From Riptortus pedestris (lineage: Eukaryota; Arthropoda; Insecta; Hemiptera; Alydidae): 64,000 nucleotides of DNA. Location of the stretch: NCBI GenBank assembly GCA_019009955.1, contig CM032230.1:28802001-28866000 (forward strand). Reading direction: 5' to 3'. The notes below the pieces were generated by a model. That model made no database searches. It had not been told where the DNA came from and saw nothing but the letters and a program-made list of their open reading frames with translations. The translations under genes were made by a program, and so were the position numbers. Below, in pieces: positions 11,826 through 21,672 of the stretch (the stretch's first letter is position 1; the number at the start of each line of letters is the position of its first letter).

Positions 11826-12665
11826 ACTTTTCATTATACTGCACGCAAAGCATGTGTTTTCAATATCCAGTTTGAGTACGCAAAGTAACTATTTTCCGTC
11901 CTAGGATGCAAAGTAAAACAGATGTTTCACTTTCCCGTCCTAGGAAGCAAAGTAAAACAGATGTTTTGGAAAACTTACTCTTGGTTATCTTATGTTATTG
12001 AGCGATTTCAGTTTAGAGGTAACCTTTGTTTACTATTTCAATACAATGTCGGGAGCTCAAGATCATCTTGCAATACCGGAAGTTATTTTAGAAGAAGCAC
12101 GGAAAGCAACGGAGGAACTACTACCGGCTAAATCACGAGCTAAAGTGTAGCTGAGGGGTATTTAGAAGAATCAACCACAAGAAAAGTTGTAGTTTCTAGG
12201 AAACTGTTTGGGCGTGCACCCAAGAACGGCTGTGGCGAGTCAGTTAATTTACCCAAAAATTATCATAATGTTGCTGTTCAAGAAAATGAAGACTATTTCA
12301 CGGTAGACGACCTTTTTAGAGATGATCCTGAATTTTTAGAATGTATGGCAAACCGAAATTTATCAGGAATCGAAAAAACATTACCCAATAAATGTCTAAA
12401 TATATCTAATAATAACAATTGTTCAATTAATATAAATTTTAATATGTAACAGCTCTCTAAATTTGATTTGTGTTACTTTTTTAAAAATGAATCAATTATA
12501 ACTGAAATGGATATTTTTTTTTACTATGTTTGAGCAGTATAATGAAAAGTAATTTTCATTACACGTACGAAAAATGCCTTTCGGTGCTTGGTCAAATTTC
12601 CACTAGTAAAACTAGGCCTCGCACCGAAAACGCCCACTTTGCGTCCTAGTAATGAAAATAACTAT
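11826..12665 (+). mobile_element. internally deleted tyrosine-recombinase element
   Basis: Inverted repeats ACTTTTCATTATACTG (11826-11841) and CAGTATAATGAAAAGT (12535-12550) bound a 725-bp unit holding both ends of a tyrosine-recombinase-like gene. A second, nested inverted pair, about CTATTTTCCGTCCTAGGATG (11890s) with its complement at 12637-12665, leaves the right boundary uncertain. At 11896-11967 a segment ending GCAAAGTAAAACAGATGTTT is repeated in tandem with about 41-bp spacing. I saw no convincing target duplication. Confidence 0.6.
12046..12449 (+). pseudogene. tyrosine recombinase (phage-integrase-like) with central deletion
   Basis: ATG at 12046 opens a 34-codon frame that includes IPEVILEEARKATEELLPAK and ends at TAG 12148-12150. 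Short N-termini of this kind (an acidic stretch, then LLP-K-S) are seen in transposon-encoded tyrosine recombinases and in host proteins derived from them. The frame shifted by one base resumes with AEGYLEESTTRKVVVSRKLF and stays open to TAA 12447-12449. The GY-E-S block followed by a basic helix matches the segment just after the catalytic tyrosine region. The catalytic core (R, H-x-x-R, Y) lies in the missing middle, so the product cannot be active. The recombinase assignment rests on these two short blocks and is an inference. A deletion join near 12145 explains both the stop and the frame change. Confidence 0.55.
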
Positions 12666-12916
12666 TTTTTAAAAAAAAAATGTGCTGATACTGTAACAAC
12701 TTTACTTAGTTAATAAGACTTGATCCAATGGGTCACACAAGTTATATTTTGACATTCAACCTACTTTCTCACTCTTAGTTGATATCAAGGGAAATATGAT
12801 ATTTCCCACAATATGAAAATTTCTGAAGAAGCAGAAGAGGAAAATCCCTATTATAAGGTTTAAGGGAAAGATTTTTTTGAATTTGAGGACACCCATCATT
12901 TATGCATGTCAACTTC
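12666..12916. other. unannotated sequence
   Basis: No feature supported. Confidence 0.3.
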
Positions 12917-13559
12917 AGTTGATATAAATAAATATATGGTGAATTTTGTCTACCTTCTCTTGAAACTATACATGTGTAGGATAAGAATGAGAAAGGTGTT
13001 AAGGTCTCACGAAACATGATTTTGTATGACACTAGATAAATTTAATTTTCCTGGGAATTTTCAATTCATAAAAGAAAGGGTACATATTGGGGGCTACTGC
13101 TTGTTCCATCTTTTTTTAAACATTACTCATACTTTTAAATTATAATTGAAATTTCAGTCACCTGCGTGACGGACTTACTTTTAAATAAATGGGACAGTTT
13201 TCTTGTCAAATCTTTCAGGTGGTCCACCATTTACAAAAGGCATAGGACAATCTACATAACTATAAATATCAGATCTCCTTGCTCCTACTAGCAAAAGACA
13301 TCCATGATTGCGTAAGTCATTAGCATTTTCTTCACCATAAATTATAAAATATAAATTGGAAAATATAAAGAATGCAAACGCTCCCGGTGATGTTGTATGC
13401 CGTTATTATGAGATGCAAATGAAAATGGGTCTTCTAAATTGTACGAAGAGGTAGTTGTAGGAAAGTGGAAGACGTCCCTTATTTTGTGAGAAGCCTCTCT
13501 GGATGTATGCTAAAATAAGATTTATATATCGTTCTCATACTTATTCTGAGGCATTGGTA
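12917..13559 (-). repeat. duplicated 0.65-kb segment, copy 1
   Basis: Very similar by eye to 15282-15949 over its whole length, with a few scattered substitutions and one deletion of about 25 bp (after GTCTACC near 12953) relative to copy 2. Its right end directly abuts a Helitron-like 3' end at 13560. The segment contains the tail of an unrecognised minus-strand reading frame. Confidence 0.9.
13181..13402 (-). pseudogene. C-terminal fragment of an unrecognised protein, copy 1
   Basis: Seventy-three open codons on the minus strand, closed by TAA at 13181-13183 and preceded in frame by a stop just upstream of 13402. There is no ATG near the start, so this reads as a 3' exon or a truncated frame. 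The residues LRNHGCLLLVGARRSDIYSY and VDCPMPFVNGGPPERF are identical in copy 2. A hydrophobic stretch (GAFAFF then NLYF) precedes them. A small cluster differs between copies (IIYGEENA here, TISREEVA in copy 2). I do not recognise the family. The 3' half is better conserved than the 5' half. Confidence 0.35.
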
Positions 13560-13627
13560 AGTCTTGCAAAAAAATACCATCAACATTCAGCCTCAAAAGA
13601 ATTCCCGAGCGAAGACGTGAATCTGAG

Positions 13628-13631
<4 letters not shown>
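13560..13631 (+). mobile_element. Helitron-like 3' end fragment
   Basis: TACCATCAACATTCAGCCTC then AATTCCCGAGCGAAGACG then GAGCTAA, followed by T of a (TA)n tract. It closely matches 30468-30525, where the same sequence ends in CTAG|T. The hairpin-like C/G-rich stretch before CTRR is the Helitron 3' signature. Only about 70 bp remain. Confidence 0.65.
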
Positions 13632-13690
<59 letters not shown>

Positions 13691-13698
13691 TTACATAT

Positions 13699-13731
<33 letters not shown>

Positions 13732-13858
13732 CAGTTTTGAAAGGACTTCATTTTCGTCATCTACTAGGCAGGATCGATGGACATTTGAAGAAAAATGTCG
13801 AAAATTCCGTCATGAGTACAACCTCAATAGCTGATTTCCCTTAAGGGAAATCTGCTAA
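13632..13858 (+). mobile_element. HINE-like element, 3' part
   Basis: (TA)n, GTTTTACATATACACACATA, (TA)n, then the conserved 3' segment: TTCGTCATCTACTAGG, GGATCGATGGACATTTGAAG, CGTCATGAGTACAACCTC, and the hairpin CTGATTTCCCTTAAGGGAAA ending TCTGCTAA at 13858. Everything upstream of (TA)n has been replaced by the Helitron-like end. Confidence 0.85.
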
Positions 13859-14491
13859 AAGGGACAATTCCCGATAAAATAAGAAGACACTAAAATTTCT
13901 CTATTACAATACTTCCTTCATTTCGTAAAAGGAAGAGAAAATAAACTGCATTTGAAAGGTGGTTTCTAAGGTTAGGATACTTTTTCAAATCAACGGAACG
14001 GGCTATTGAAATGCTCTTCAGCGTATAACATCAAAATTTTAATTATTCATGAAAGCAATATTTTTCAGCAAACGTAGGCTTACGTAGTCGCTTAATAATA
14101 GTTATCACTTGGAATATTGTTGTCTCAGAGGACAATTATCAATGTGGAGTATGAACGCTGGAGGTGGAGCTTATGTGATTATGGAATTCATTGCAAGTAC
14201 GTGCGGTCAGGTGCAGGTCTCGAGTGCCTACCAAATGGGACCTGCAAACTGCTCGGACAATTGAATGGGTTACCATTCACTCCCAACATTCAAACCTAAC
14301 AGAACAAGCAAACTACATTAACCACTCAATTGGTTATCTCCTGTCTCGTGATCGCTAACATTAGTGCGATGATACAGTAGTATGTCATATGGAAGAAAAT
14401 TCATTTCAGCAAAATTTGAATTTATGATCTAATTATCATTAGGTCGATTTTTATATAAAATGCAATCAAAGTAGTCAGGAATAATCTTATC
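13859..14491. other. unannotated sequence
   Basis: No repeat or domain recognised. A small plus-strand frame at 14117-14299 has a moderately Cys-rich product but no supporting context. Confidence 0.3.
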
Positions 14492-14707
14492 AACAGATTT
14501 CCATCAAGGGAAATCAGCTATTGAGGCTGTACTCATGACGGGGTTTTAGGAAAATGTCCTCAAATGTCCATCGATTTTACCTGGGAGATGACGAAAATGA
14601 GGTCCATTCAGAATTTTATTTATATGTATAGATATTTATAGATTTGTATATTTGCCTGTTAACGCTCTAGCAGTCGCAATGTTTGTGAGATCGCTATCAA
14701 ACCCTAT
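14492..14707 (-). mobile_element. HINE-like element, 3' part, cut by LTR-like sequence
   Basis: Minus-strand 3' hairpin CAGATTTCCATCAAGGGAAA at 14495-14514, then the conserved region to GTTAACGCTCTAGCAGTCGC and GATCGCTATCAAACCC. It stops abruptly at TGTTGGCAGAGACC (14708). Confidence 0.8.
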
Positions 14708-15276
14708 TGTTGGCAGAGACCTTCTCTCCTTCTCTGTGGGAATCCGTTTCCCTTTGACGCTTCAAGCCTAAATTATCCAATTTTTAGTTATTCAGAGTTT
14801 AACGTTCTTTATTTAAATAAATGCAAATGTTCCAAACAAAAAATTATTTTTTAGTTGGTTGTAATATATACATATTAACGCTTATAAAAAGAAGGAGCTA
14901 TGCACAGTTGAGCGAAAGGCAGAAGAAACAATAGACTTCACAACATTCTGTTGTTCACAGCTGGCTCCGTTGCCATGGCAACGCTACAGCTGAGTTAAAA
15001 CGGTGATGAGTTTGCTCCTTTATTCGCTTAGATTTTATACTTCTTCTCTTGACTCCTTAGCTAATCCTACAGTGTTTCTCAGTTTAATTACTTCTGAAGT
15101 AAAACTGATTTTTTTGGAATATTTTTTATGCATATTATGCATGTTTAATTTTTCCATTTTCCATGTATCTGTACTCCGCAGAGCCTAATGTATTTTTTTA
15201 TTAGTATATATTTTTATTTGTGTGACAAAATAAATCTACCTGAAGATTCCATTTTGTATTCGTTTCTCTAGTTTTA
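14708..15276 (+). mobile_element. LTR-like sequence
   Basis: It starts TGTTGGCAGAGACC exactly where the HINE-like copy breaks. It has a TATAAAAAG box (14883-14891), a G/C-rich leader and an AATAAA at 15230. Its last 49 bp (15228-15276) recur at 16433-16481, as an LTR end would downstream of an internal region. No PBS, polypurine tract or CA terminus could be fixed, so the LTR reading is tentative. Confidence 0.4.
15228..15276 (+). repeat. 49-bp direct repeat, left copy
   Basis: The segment beginning AAATAAATCTACCTGAAG and ending CGTTTCTCTAGTTTTA is identical by eye to 16433-16481. The pair encloses 1.16 kb that includes duplicated segment copy 2. Confidence 0.9.
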
Positions 15277-15281
15277 GCTTA

Positions 15282-15949
15282 AGTTGATATAAATAAATAT
15301 ATGGTGAATTTTGTCTACCTAGCTCTATAACTTCTACTAACAACTTCTCTTGAAACTATACATGTGTAGGATAAGAATGAGAAAGGTGTTAAGGTCTCAC
15401 GAAACATGATTTTGTATGACACTAGATAAATTTAATTTTCCTGGGAATTTTCAATTCATAACAGAAAAGGTACATATTGGGGGCTACTGCTTGTTCCATC
15501 TTTTTTTAAACATTACTCATACTTTTAAATTATAATTGAAATTTCAGTCACCTGTGTGACGAATTTACTTTTAAATAAATGGGACAGTTTTCTTGTCAAA
15601 TCTTTCAGGTGGTCCACCATTTACAAAAGGCATAGGACAATCTACATAACTATAAATATCAGATCTCCTTGCTCCTACTAGCAAAAGACATCCATGATTG
15701 CGTAAGTCATTAGCCACTTCTTCACGACTAATTGTAAAATATAAATTGGAAATTATAAAGAATGCAAACGCTCCCAGTGATGTTGTATGCCGTTATTATG
15801 AGATGCAAATGAAAATGGGTCTTCTAAATTGTATGAAGAGGTAGTTGTAGGAAAGTGGGAGATGTCCCTTATTTTGTGAGAAGCCTCTCAGGATGTATGC
15901 TAAAATAAGATTTATATATCGTTCTCATACTTATTCTGAGGCATTGGTA
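15282..15949 (-). repeat. duplicated 0.65-kb segment, copy 2
   Basis: Partner of 12917-13559 in direct orientation, 2.4 kb downstream. It includes about 25 bp (starting TAGCTCTATAACTTC) missing from copy 1. It lies between the two 49-bp direct repeats. Confidence 0.9.
15571..15792 (-). pseudogene. C-terminal fragment of an unrecognised protein, copy 2
   Basis: Same 73-codon minus-strand frame as 13181-13402, closed by TAA at 15571-15573 with an in-frame stop just upstream of 15792. It reads TSLGAFAFFIISNLYFTISR, then EEVANDLRNHGC, LLLVGARRSDIYSY and a proline-rich end PPERFDKKTVPFI. Both copies keep the frame open, which could mean recent duplication rather than selection. A pyrimidine-rich stretch ending in TTTAG lies just upstream on the minus strand (near 15835), but the frame has a stop between it and the open part, so a splice acceptor is not supported as it stands. 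Confidence 0.38.
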
Positions 15950-16432
15950 TGTCCCTATATTCCACAGCCAGATATTTCTTCCTCTTGCTTTTCTTATACC
16001 ACCTAAGGACATAATTTATTTTGGAGAATATACATTATTCAATGCTTAAGGATACCAATGTTATGGACTCAAAAGAAGGATTTCGTTTAGTCCTGAAGGC
16101 AAATAAATATATGTATATATTATTATATTACTTTGCAACCCTTAGTGGGCTAATTAACATTCTGGGAAAATTTCCCTAATTAACGAAATTCTAGGCATAG
16201 CAAATATTGCTCAAATGGCCATGTGAAATACTCCAATCCCTTCAACAAGTAAAAAATATATTACTCAATATAATATCGCGCTGAATAAATCTCGAGTGAA
16301 TAATCGGACAGGCCCACCTAGTATACAATACTTGAATACTGTATAACAATATATTATACAAGTACAAGTGTAGCAAAAAACATTATTTATATCCGCTCTG
16401 AGTCGCAACAAGTTCCCCATAGCGCCCTGAAT

Positions 16433-16481
16433 AAATAAATCTACCTGAAGATTCCATTTTGTATTCGTTTCTCTAGTTTTA
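16433..16481 (+). repeat. 49-bp direct repeat, right copy
   Basis: Identical by eye to 15228-15276. Followed by unrelated sequence with a C-run at about 16502-16509. Confidence 0.9.
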
Positions 16482-17455
16482 ACTGATTTTTATTATTTCA
16501 TCCCCCCCCCTCTCCTCCCGAAATTGGGCATTTTTTATAGCTATAGCCTACAGTTGCCGTAATTTACGAATTTTCATTTCGAAGAAAAGTGTTAATGCAA
16601 TGAAATGAATTATTTCATTGTAATTCGAATGTTGAAATTATTTCATTGACTTTGGATACACGTTTTAGTTAACATGGAGTGATTATGTGGGGACCTGGAC
16701 CTTTCCGATTTGATACCTAGAACGGAAGTGGAAGAGTATACGAAATAAATGAAGAGGTTTCTTTGTCCTTCTGGGTCTCTAATCCTTGTATAAAATGAAC
16801 AGATCTGCAGAAATATAAAGCTAAAACTACTTTTAAATAAATTAGGGATTTATTTTCCATTAACAATTTTGATATTTTGAAAAACTTCAGTTGGGATTAC
16901 TTTTGGCAAGTAGATTCAAGGTTGATGATCATTTAGATACCAAATTTTATGGTCCCCTTATCAGCTTCGTAAGCATGATATTTCTTATCAAAAAAATATT
17001 GGCTATACTAATCGAAGGCTTATTAGTAAGAGAAAGATAAAAGATGTATTTTATTTGTCTATAGGGATGGGGAAGTGCTAGAGAGGAATAAGTGTGTATT
17101 GACCCTATTAGGGGGTAGAATTAAGTTAGCCTGTTTGTGGCTGGCTCTGCTCAAAGCGACCTTTCCCTAGCCCAGCTGTATTTGTTTTCAATTTGCCCCT
17201 CCATTAATACATCCTCCATGGATATTACAGGAACCTCGCTGGCCAGGATATGGCCTTTCAAAACACACCCCCTCCGCACTCCGTTAGGCGCTTTGGGTAG
17301 CTGAGTTGCCCTATAATTCCTCTCCGACCAACCCCCTATTCCTTTATATCATAATGTACATTTCTCATTGTCAGTACAGAAGCCTTTCTCATATAGGGCA
17401 ATATTTGAAATAGTATTCTCGGGTTAGAAGAAGGAGGAAAAACTAACTAGTTAGG
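16482..17455. other. unannotated sequence
   Basis: No gene or known repeat recognised. Confidence 0.3.
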
Positions 17456-17964
17456 AAAAAGTCCGTCACGCAGGGGCTGCGTAAACTAAGCAGATTTCCC
17501 ATGTGAAGTTTTACAATAGAGAAATCTGCCTCATAACAACTGTAGTAGTAAGAAACCTCTAAACCTATTCACGAGGGACGAATAGTTATGAAAACGGCCA
17601 CCAGAGCTCTCGGTGGAAAGTCCGAACATAGCCGACTCCTGCCGACCACACGCAGAATACAAATGCAAATATCTCGGTTAATATTCAAGATAGAGAATAA
17701 ATGTATAGAACAATATTTATAATACATTTAATTTGCAATAAGATTGATTCTTTAAAATTTTTCGATTCGACGTATAGTAACGGAGATATTTCGAATTTTC
17801 TAAAATCCTCCCCTTTAACCCCCCCCCTCCCACTTGTCCGATTTCAGCCGTTAACGAACTTGATCTTTCTTTTTACAAAAAACGACTAAATATCGAGTTT
17901 GGTACCGATCAAACAAAAATTGCGACCGCTAGAGCGGTAACAGACAAATATATAGATAGATAGA

Positions 17965-18035
<71 letters not shown>

Positions 18036-18159
18036 TTTTTAACCGACCTCATTTTTGTCATCTACTAGGTAGGATCGATGGACATTTGAAGAAAAATTTG
18101 GAAAATTCCGTCATGAGTACAACCTCAATAGCTGATTTCCCTAAAGGGAAATCTGCTAA
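17456..18159 (+). mobile_element. HINE-like element, B type, full-length reference copy
   Basis: A clean 0.7-kb example. 5' AAAAAGTCCGTCACGCAGG; stem-loop CGCAG-GGG-CTGCG; subterminal AAGCAGATTTCCC (17489-17501); B module (ACGGCCACCAGAGCTCTCGG); shared core starting ATGCAAATATCTCGGTTAAT; C-run at 17819-17827; CGATTTCAGCCGTTAACGAA; ATTGCGACCGCTAGAGCGG; (TA)n at about 17966-18032; the conserved 110-bp 3' segment; hairpin GATTTCCC-TAAA-GGGAAATC; and CTAA at 18156-18159. The AGCAGATTTCCC near the 5' end is inverted relative to GGGAAATCTGCT at the 3' end. No protein is encoded. Confidence 0.92.
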
Positions 18160-19054
18160 AACTAAAGGTTCACTGACTGTATGGAAGCATCAAATTAATG
18201 GGGACCATTTAACTCTACATCTAGAATAACTTCAAATGAAAGAGTACACAAATTAAACACTGGTCATAAACTCTAATGCCTTTTAAAATATTGGTTATTT
18301 GGGAAGCTATCTCTAATTAATGATTTATCGTTTTCAAAGGAAGATGATGAATTGAACTCGTTAGGGGCCGTTAAGGATAAAATGGAAGAACGATTTGGCG
18401 CACTCGTGAAATGTAAGTGGTGTGTTTGGTCTATTCTCGTCACATTATGGATTTTCAAAAAACGCAACAAATCTATCGTTTTTTTTTTGCAGGATTATCA
18501 ATTAAATTAGGTATCTTATAACAGGAGATAAAGAAACATTTGAGGAATTTAGCATGTATTTTGAGAATGTCAAATTCTGTTATTACCAACATCTGGATAT
18601 CTTCTATATCTTGTAATTTTCATTACTACTGGTCCTGTAAAAGAGCAGAACTGTGTTGAAATCTGAATTTATTTTTGAATTTTAAACTGAACCCCAATAT
18701 TTTCAGGAATTTCCCTTTACGTCACGTTGCAGATTTCGTTTTTTCACTCTGACTTTAAAATTAAAGGCACACATTTCCTGAGAGCAGATAAAATGTTCAT
18801 CACATTCTTGTTATTACTTTCTGCATTAATTTCCTACCTGCTTCATCTCTAATGGTTTATTGTAATTGTTGTAGGTGATTTGCCGCAGAAATAGCAGATA
18901 TTTTCCAAGTCAACTGTTATACTATAATCTATTATTATAAAGCTCCAATACCATCTTTTCCTTTCTCGTGACAAGTGTTTACAATTCTAATCCTTACAGC
19001 TTCAAGTTCAATTAAAGTAGCAAAGAGTTGCTAATATGAGATCTGCATTTAATT
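18160..19054. other. unannotated sequence
   Basis: No gene or repeat recognised. Confidence 0.3.
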
Positions 19055-19400
19055 ATATTACTACGTTTATTACAAAAATAATAAACATTGCACACTTGGT
19101 AAATTATGCTTCACCACTAATCACAATATGCACTGTTAACGTTCTGTTCTTATGAGACAGCACAATAACTCACAATTAATAAGAATCTCTGATGTTCACT
19201 AAACAAGGTACTGCACTGATCATCACTAAACACTGCACTACACTGATCTTCACTAAATACTGCACTGTACTGAACTGATGAAACTGCACAGAATGGGTTG
19301 TGCCCATTGATAGCCACACCCCGTACACTGAATGCAGGCGGCCAACTTCAGGTCCGCGGATTCTCGTCGTTTAGATGGTTCTAGGCCTCCTTCCTGACGC
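19055..19400 (-). mobile_element. possible LTR-like sequence, minus strand
   Basis: Read on the minus strand it has several CAGTGCAGT-type words (three imperfect repeats at 19211-19285) and ends with AATAAACGTAGTAATA. This resembles the layout of the LTR at 23.3-23.9 kb, which has the same CAGTG-rich leader and an AATAAA near ACGT at the end. No termini, PBS or coding region were found. Confidence 0.3.
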
Positions 19401-21672
19401 CAATCATTTACAGAGATGTCCGCATTTTCTTAAATACATGATTACATATACGTAGTTTTCGCAACATTATGTTACGCATCCCACTACACATGATTTCTTA
19501 AGGACTTCATCCAAATTGGTCCTTGCTTGTGGCTACATTCTAATTAGGATTTTTGACAATTCTTTAGACTCATTGGTCTGAAAGAGTTTCCTCAAGATGC
19601 TATATCTACTGAGCAATGGGAATATTCCTACTATCGTTTTGGCAGACACGTATTAAATGTAATGAGGCTCAGAATGGTTACCTGAAATAAATTCCATAAG
19701 TCGCAATTTTGAAGTTGAAGTCTCAATTGAATAATGGCAACCACCATTGTAGAGCGTAGCGCAACTGCAACTACTGCTCATAATTGGCAACTAATTACAC
19801 TCATTGAACCACAGTTAGAACCGACATAAAAGGATCGTGTACTGTGAAGCGTGACATTCATGAATGGCTGCTAACTCGAGCTAACATCATAATCAATAAG
19901 TCATTTATACGTCCAGTGAACTGTTAAACAAGTACGGTAATTGCTGCATAAAGTCCCTGTAATTATAACGTTTTAACAGAATTACAAGAATAACGTACTA
20001 CATGTTTCATTTCCGAATCGTATCTTCAACAATTGGTATAGTACACGTACATATGCTAATGGCTCCCATGACTTAGGTTTCTCAGAGACATGAATTCCCA
20101 ACTTATAATTTCAGATGGTTCTTTTCGGGGATCCTAGTCAACCTTATACACTACTGGGTACTCTATTTAGTACTTTATTGTGTTAACTATTCGATCTTCA
20201 CTTAGCATTCATAGCACGGCATTAGTTAGCTCTATAAGCTCAAAATTTACTTGTAACTGGACGGAGAAGGTGATGTGATCTGCTGTTGATATGTCTAAGC
20301 CAAAACATCTTTAGACCATCCAAGCATTCTTCGCATTTTTACTGAGGTACTTCTATAATTTTACTACTATTTTTAATCTACACTCAACTAGAAGGGTTTA
20401 CTTCCATCTAGAATTTAACTACGCAAAAAGAGAATTTGTCTCTTATCTATGATTTTGTCCTCATAAGAACATTCACAGCCATGGGTAACAATTGTCATAA
20501 ATACATGGGGGAGGAACATATATGGATAACCCTCCAGCATGCTGACTCAAGTTATGCTTTTCGACAAGTTTTCTCTACCATAAGTAGAGGGGCCACCACC
20601 AGGTGGGCCCTTGAAAAATACTTGCTATAAAGAGTAAAAATCAAGTGAAGGTGATACATTTTTTTTCAATAATCATAAATAAATAAACTCTATATCAGAA
20701 TCACTGCTTTTATGTAACGATTCAATACTGGTTCTTACCATTCTGCTGGCATTGTAAAATCATTGGAAACAAGCCACTTACCATGTTTGGTACGCCTTTT
20801 CACTATACGTTGCCACTTTTCTTAATACGGTCCCATTTGTGGAAAGGAACATCACAGCTGTATAATCCTCGACGGTCTCTATATATGAATCCCATGTGGG
20901 AATAAGACTTTACTGGCTACAATCACTTGCAGAATCCCCCGAAGAGCAACGAAAGCCAGGACTAGATTGCTAGGTACGAATCTAGAGATAATAAGAGCAA
21001 TGGGTTGCAATACAAGGCAAGAAGGAGAACAGGAATGAAATTGTAGTCAATTTCAAACTCCAACAAGGTAGGTAGGAATGAGGAAAATGTTTTATCCATT
21101 CCTAATAAGTAATTCGTATTCCACAAGATTCCTAGAAACTCTGGAGAAATATATTTTTGAAACTAGATAGTCTTCGGGTAGATCACTCAATAATGTATTA
21201 GATTCGTCTATTCGTCAATTTTATTTTCAACATTTTCTTTTATTTACTTCTTTCTTACAATTCTGTAACCGAGGAAGCTTTTAGCTAAATTGAAATATGG
21301 AAGGCGAGCTTCTTATACTAATCAAGTAGCCACTGCTAATACCAGTTCCAGTTTTGTAAATTCTTTCCATTTTTTGTATATATATATTTACTTTTTCATA
21401 TTCTTATTCTTGTACCCACAATTTTCATCTGTTAACAAGATTGTTATTCAAATATATTCTCTTTTAATCAAGTTTTATTTATTTGTGTGAATAGCGAAAA
21501 CATAACAAAAACAAATTCCGGGAGGTGAAAAATGAATAAAAAAAATTGTACCCTCTAAAATTGTCATATTTTCTTTTTGTAATGAAATATAATATCAATT
21601 ATCAGATACGAAGAGAGCTCTCAGGAGACACAATCTATTGAAATTATATAAAACATCAAAGAGAATGAATGA
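19401..21672. other. long unannotated stretch
   Basis: About 2.3 kb with no recognised repeat or convincing frame. It is slightly less A+T-rich than the surroundings. Small frames at 20436-20630 and 21290-21490 show no domain. Confidence 0.3.

Noticed and set aside
13165..13182. CCTGCGTGACGGACTTA, resembling the HINE-like 5' end
   Set aside because: It lies inside the duplicated segment; the other copy reads CCTGTGTGACGAATTTA and no other HINE-like sequence is nearby, so it is probably chance.
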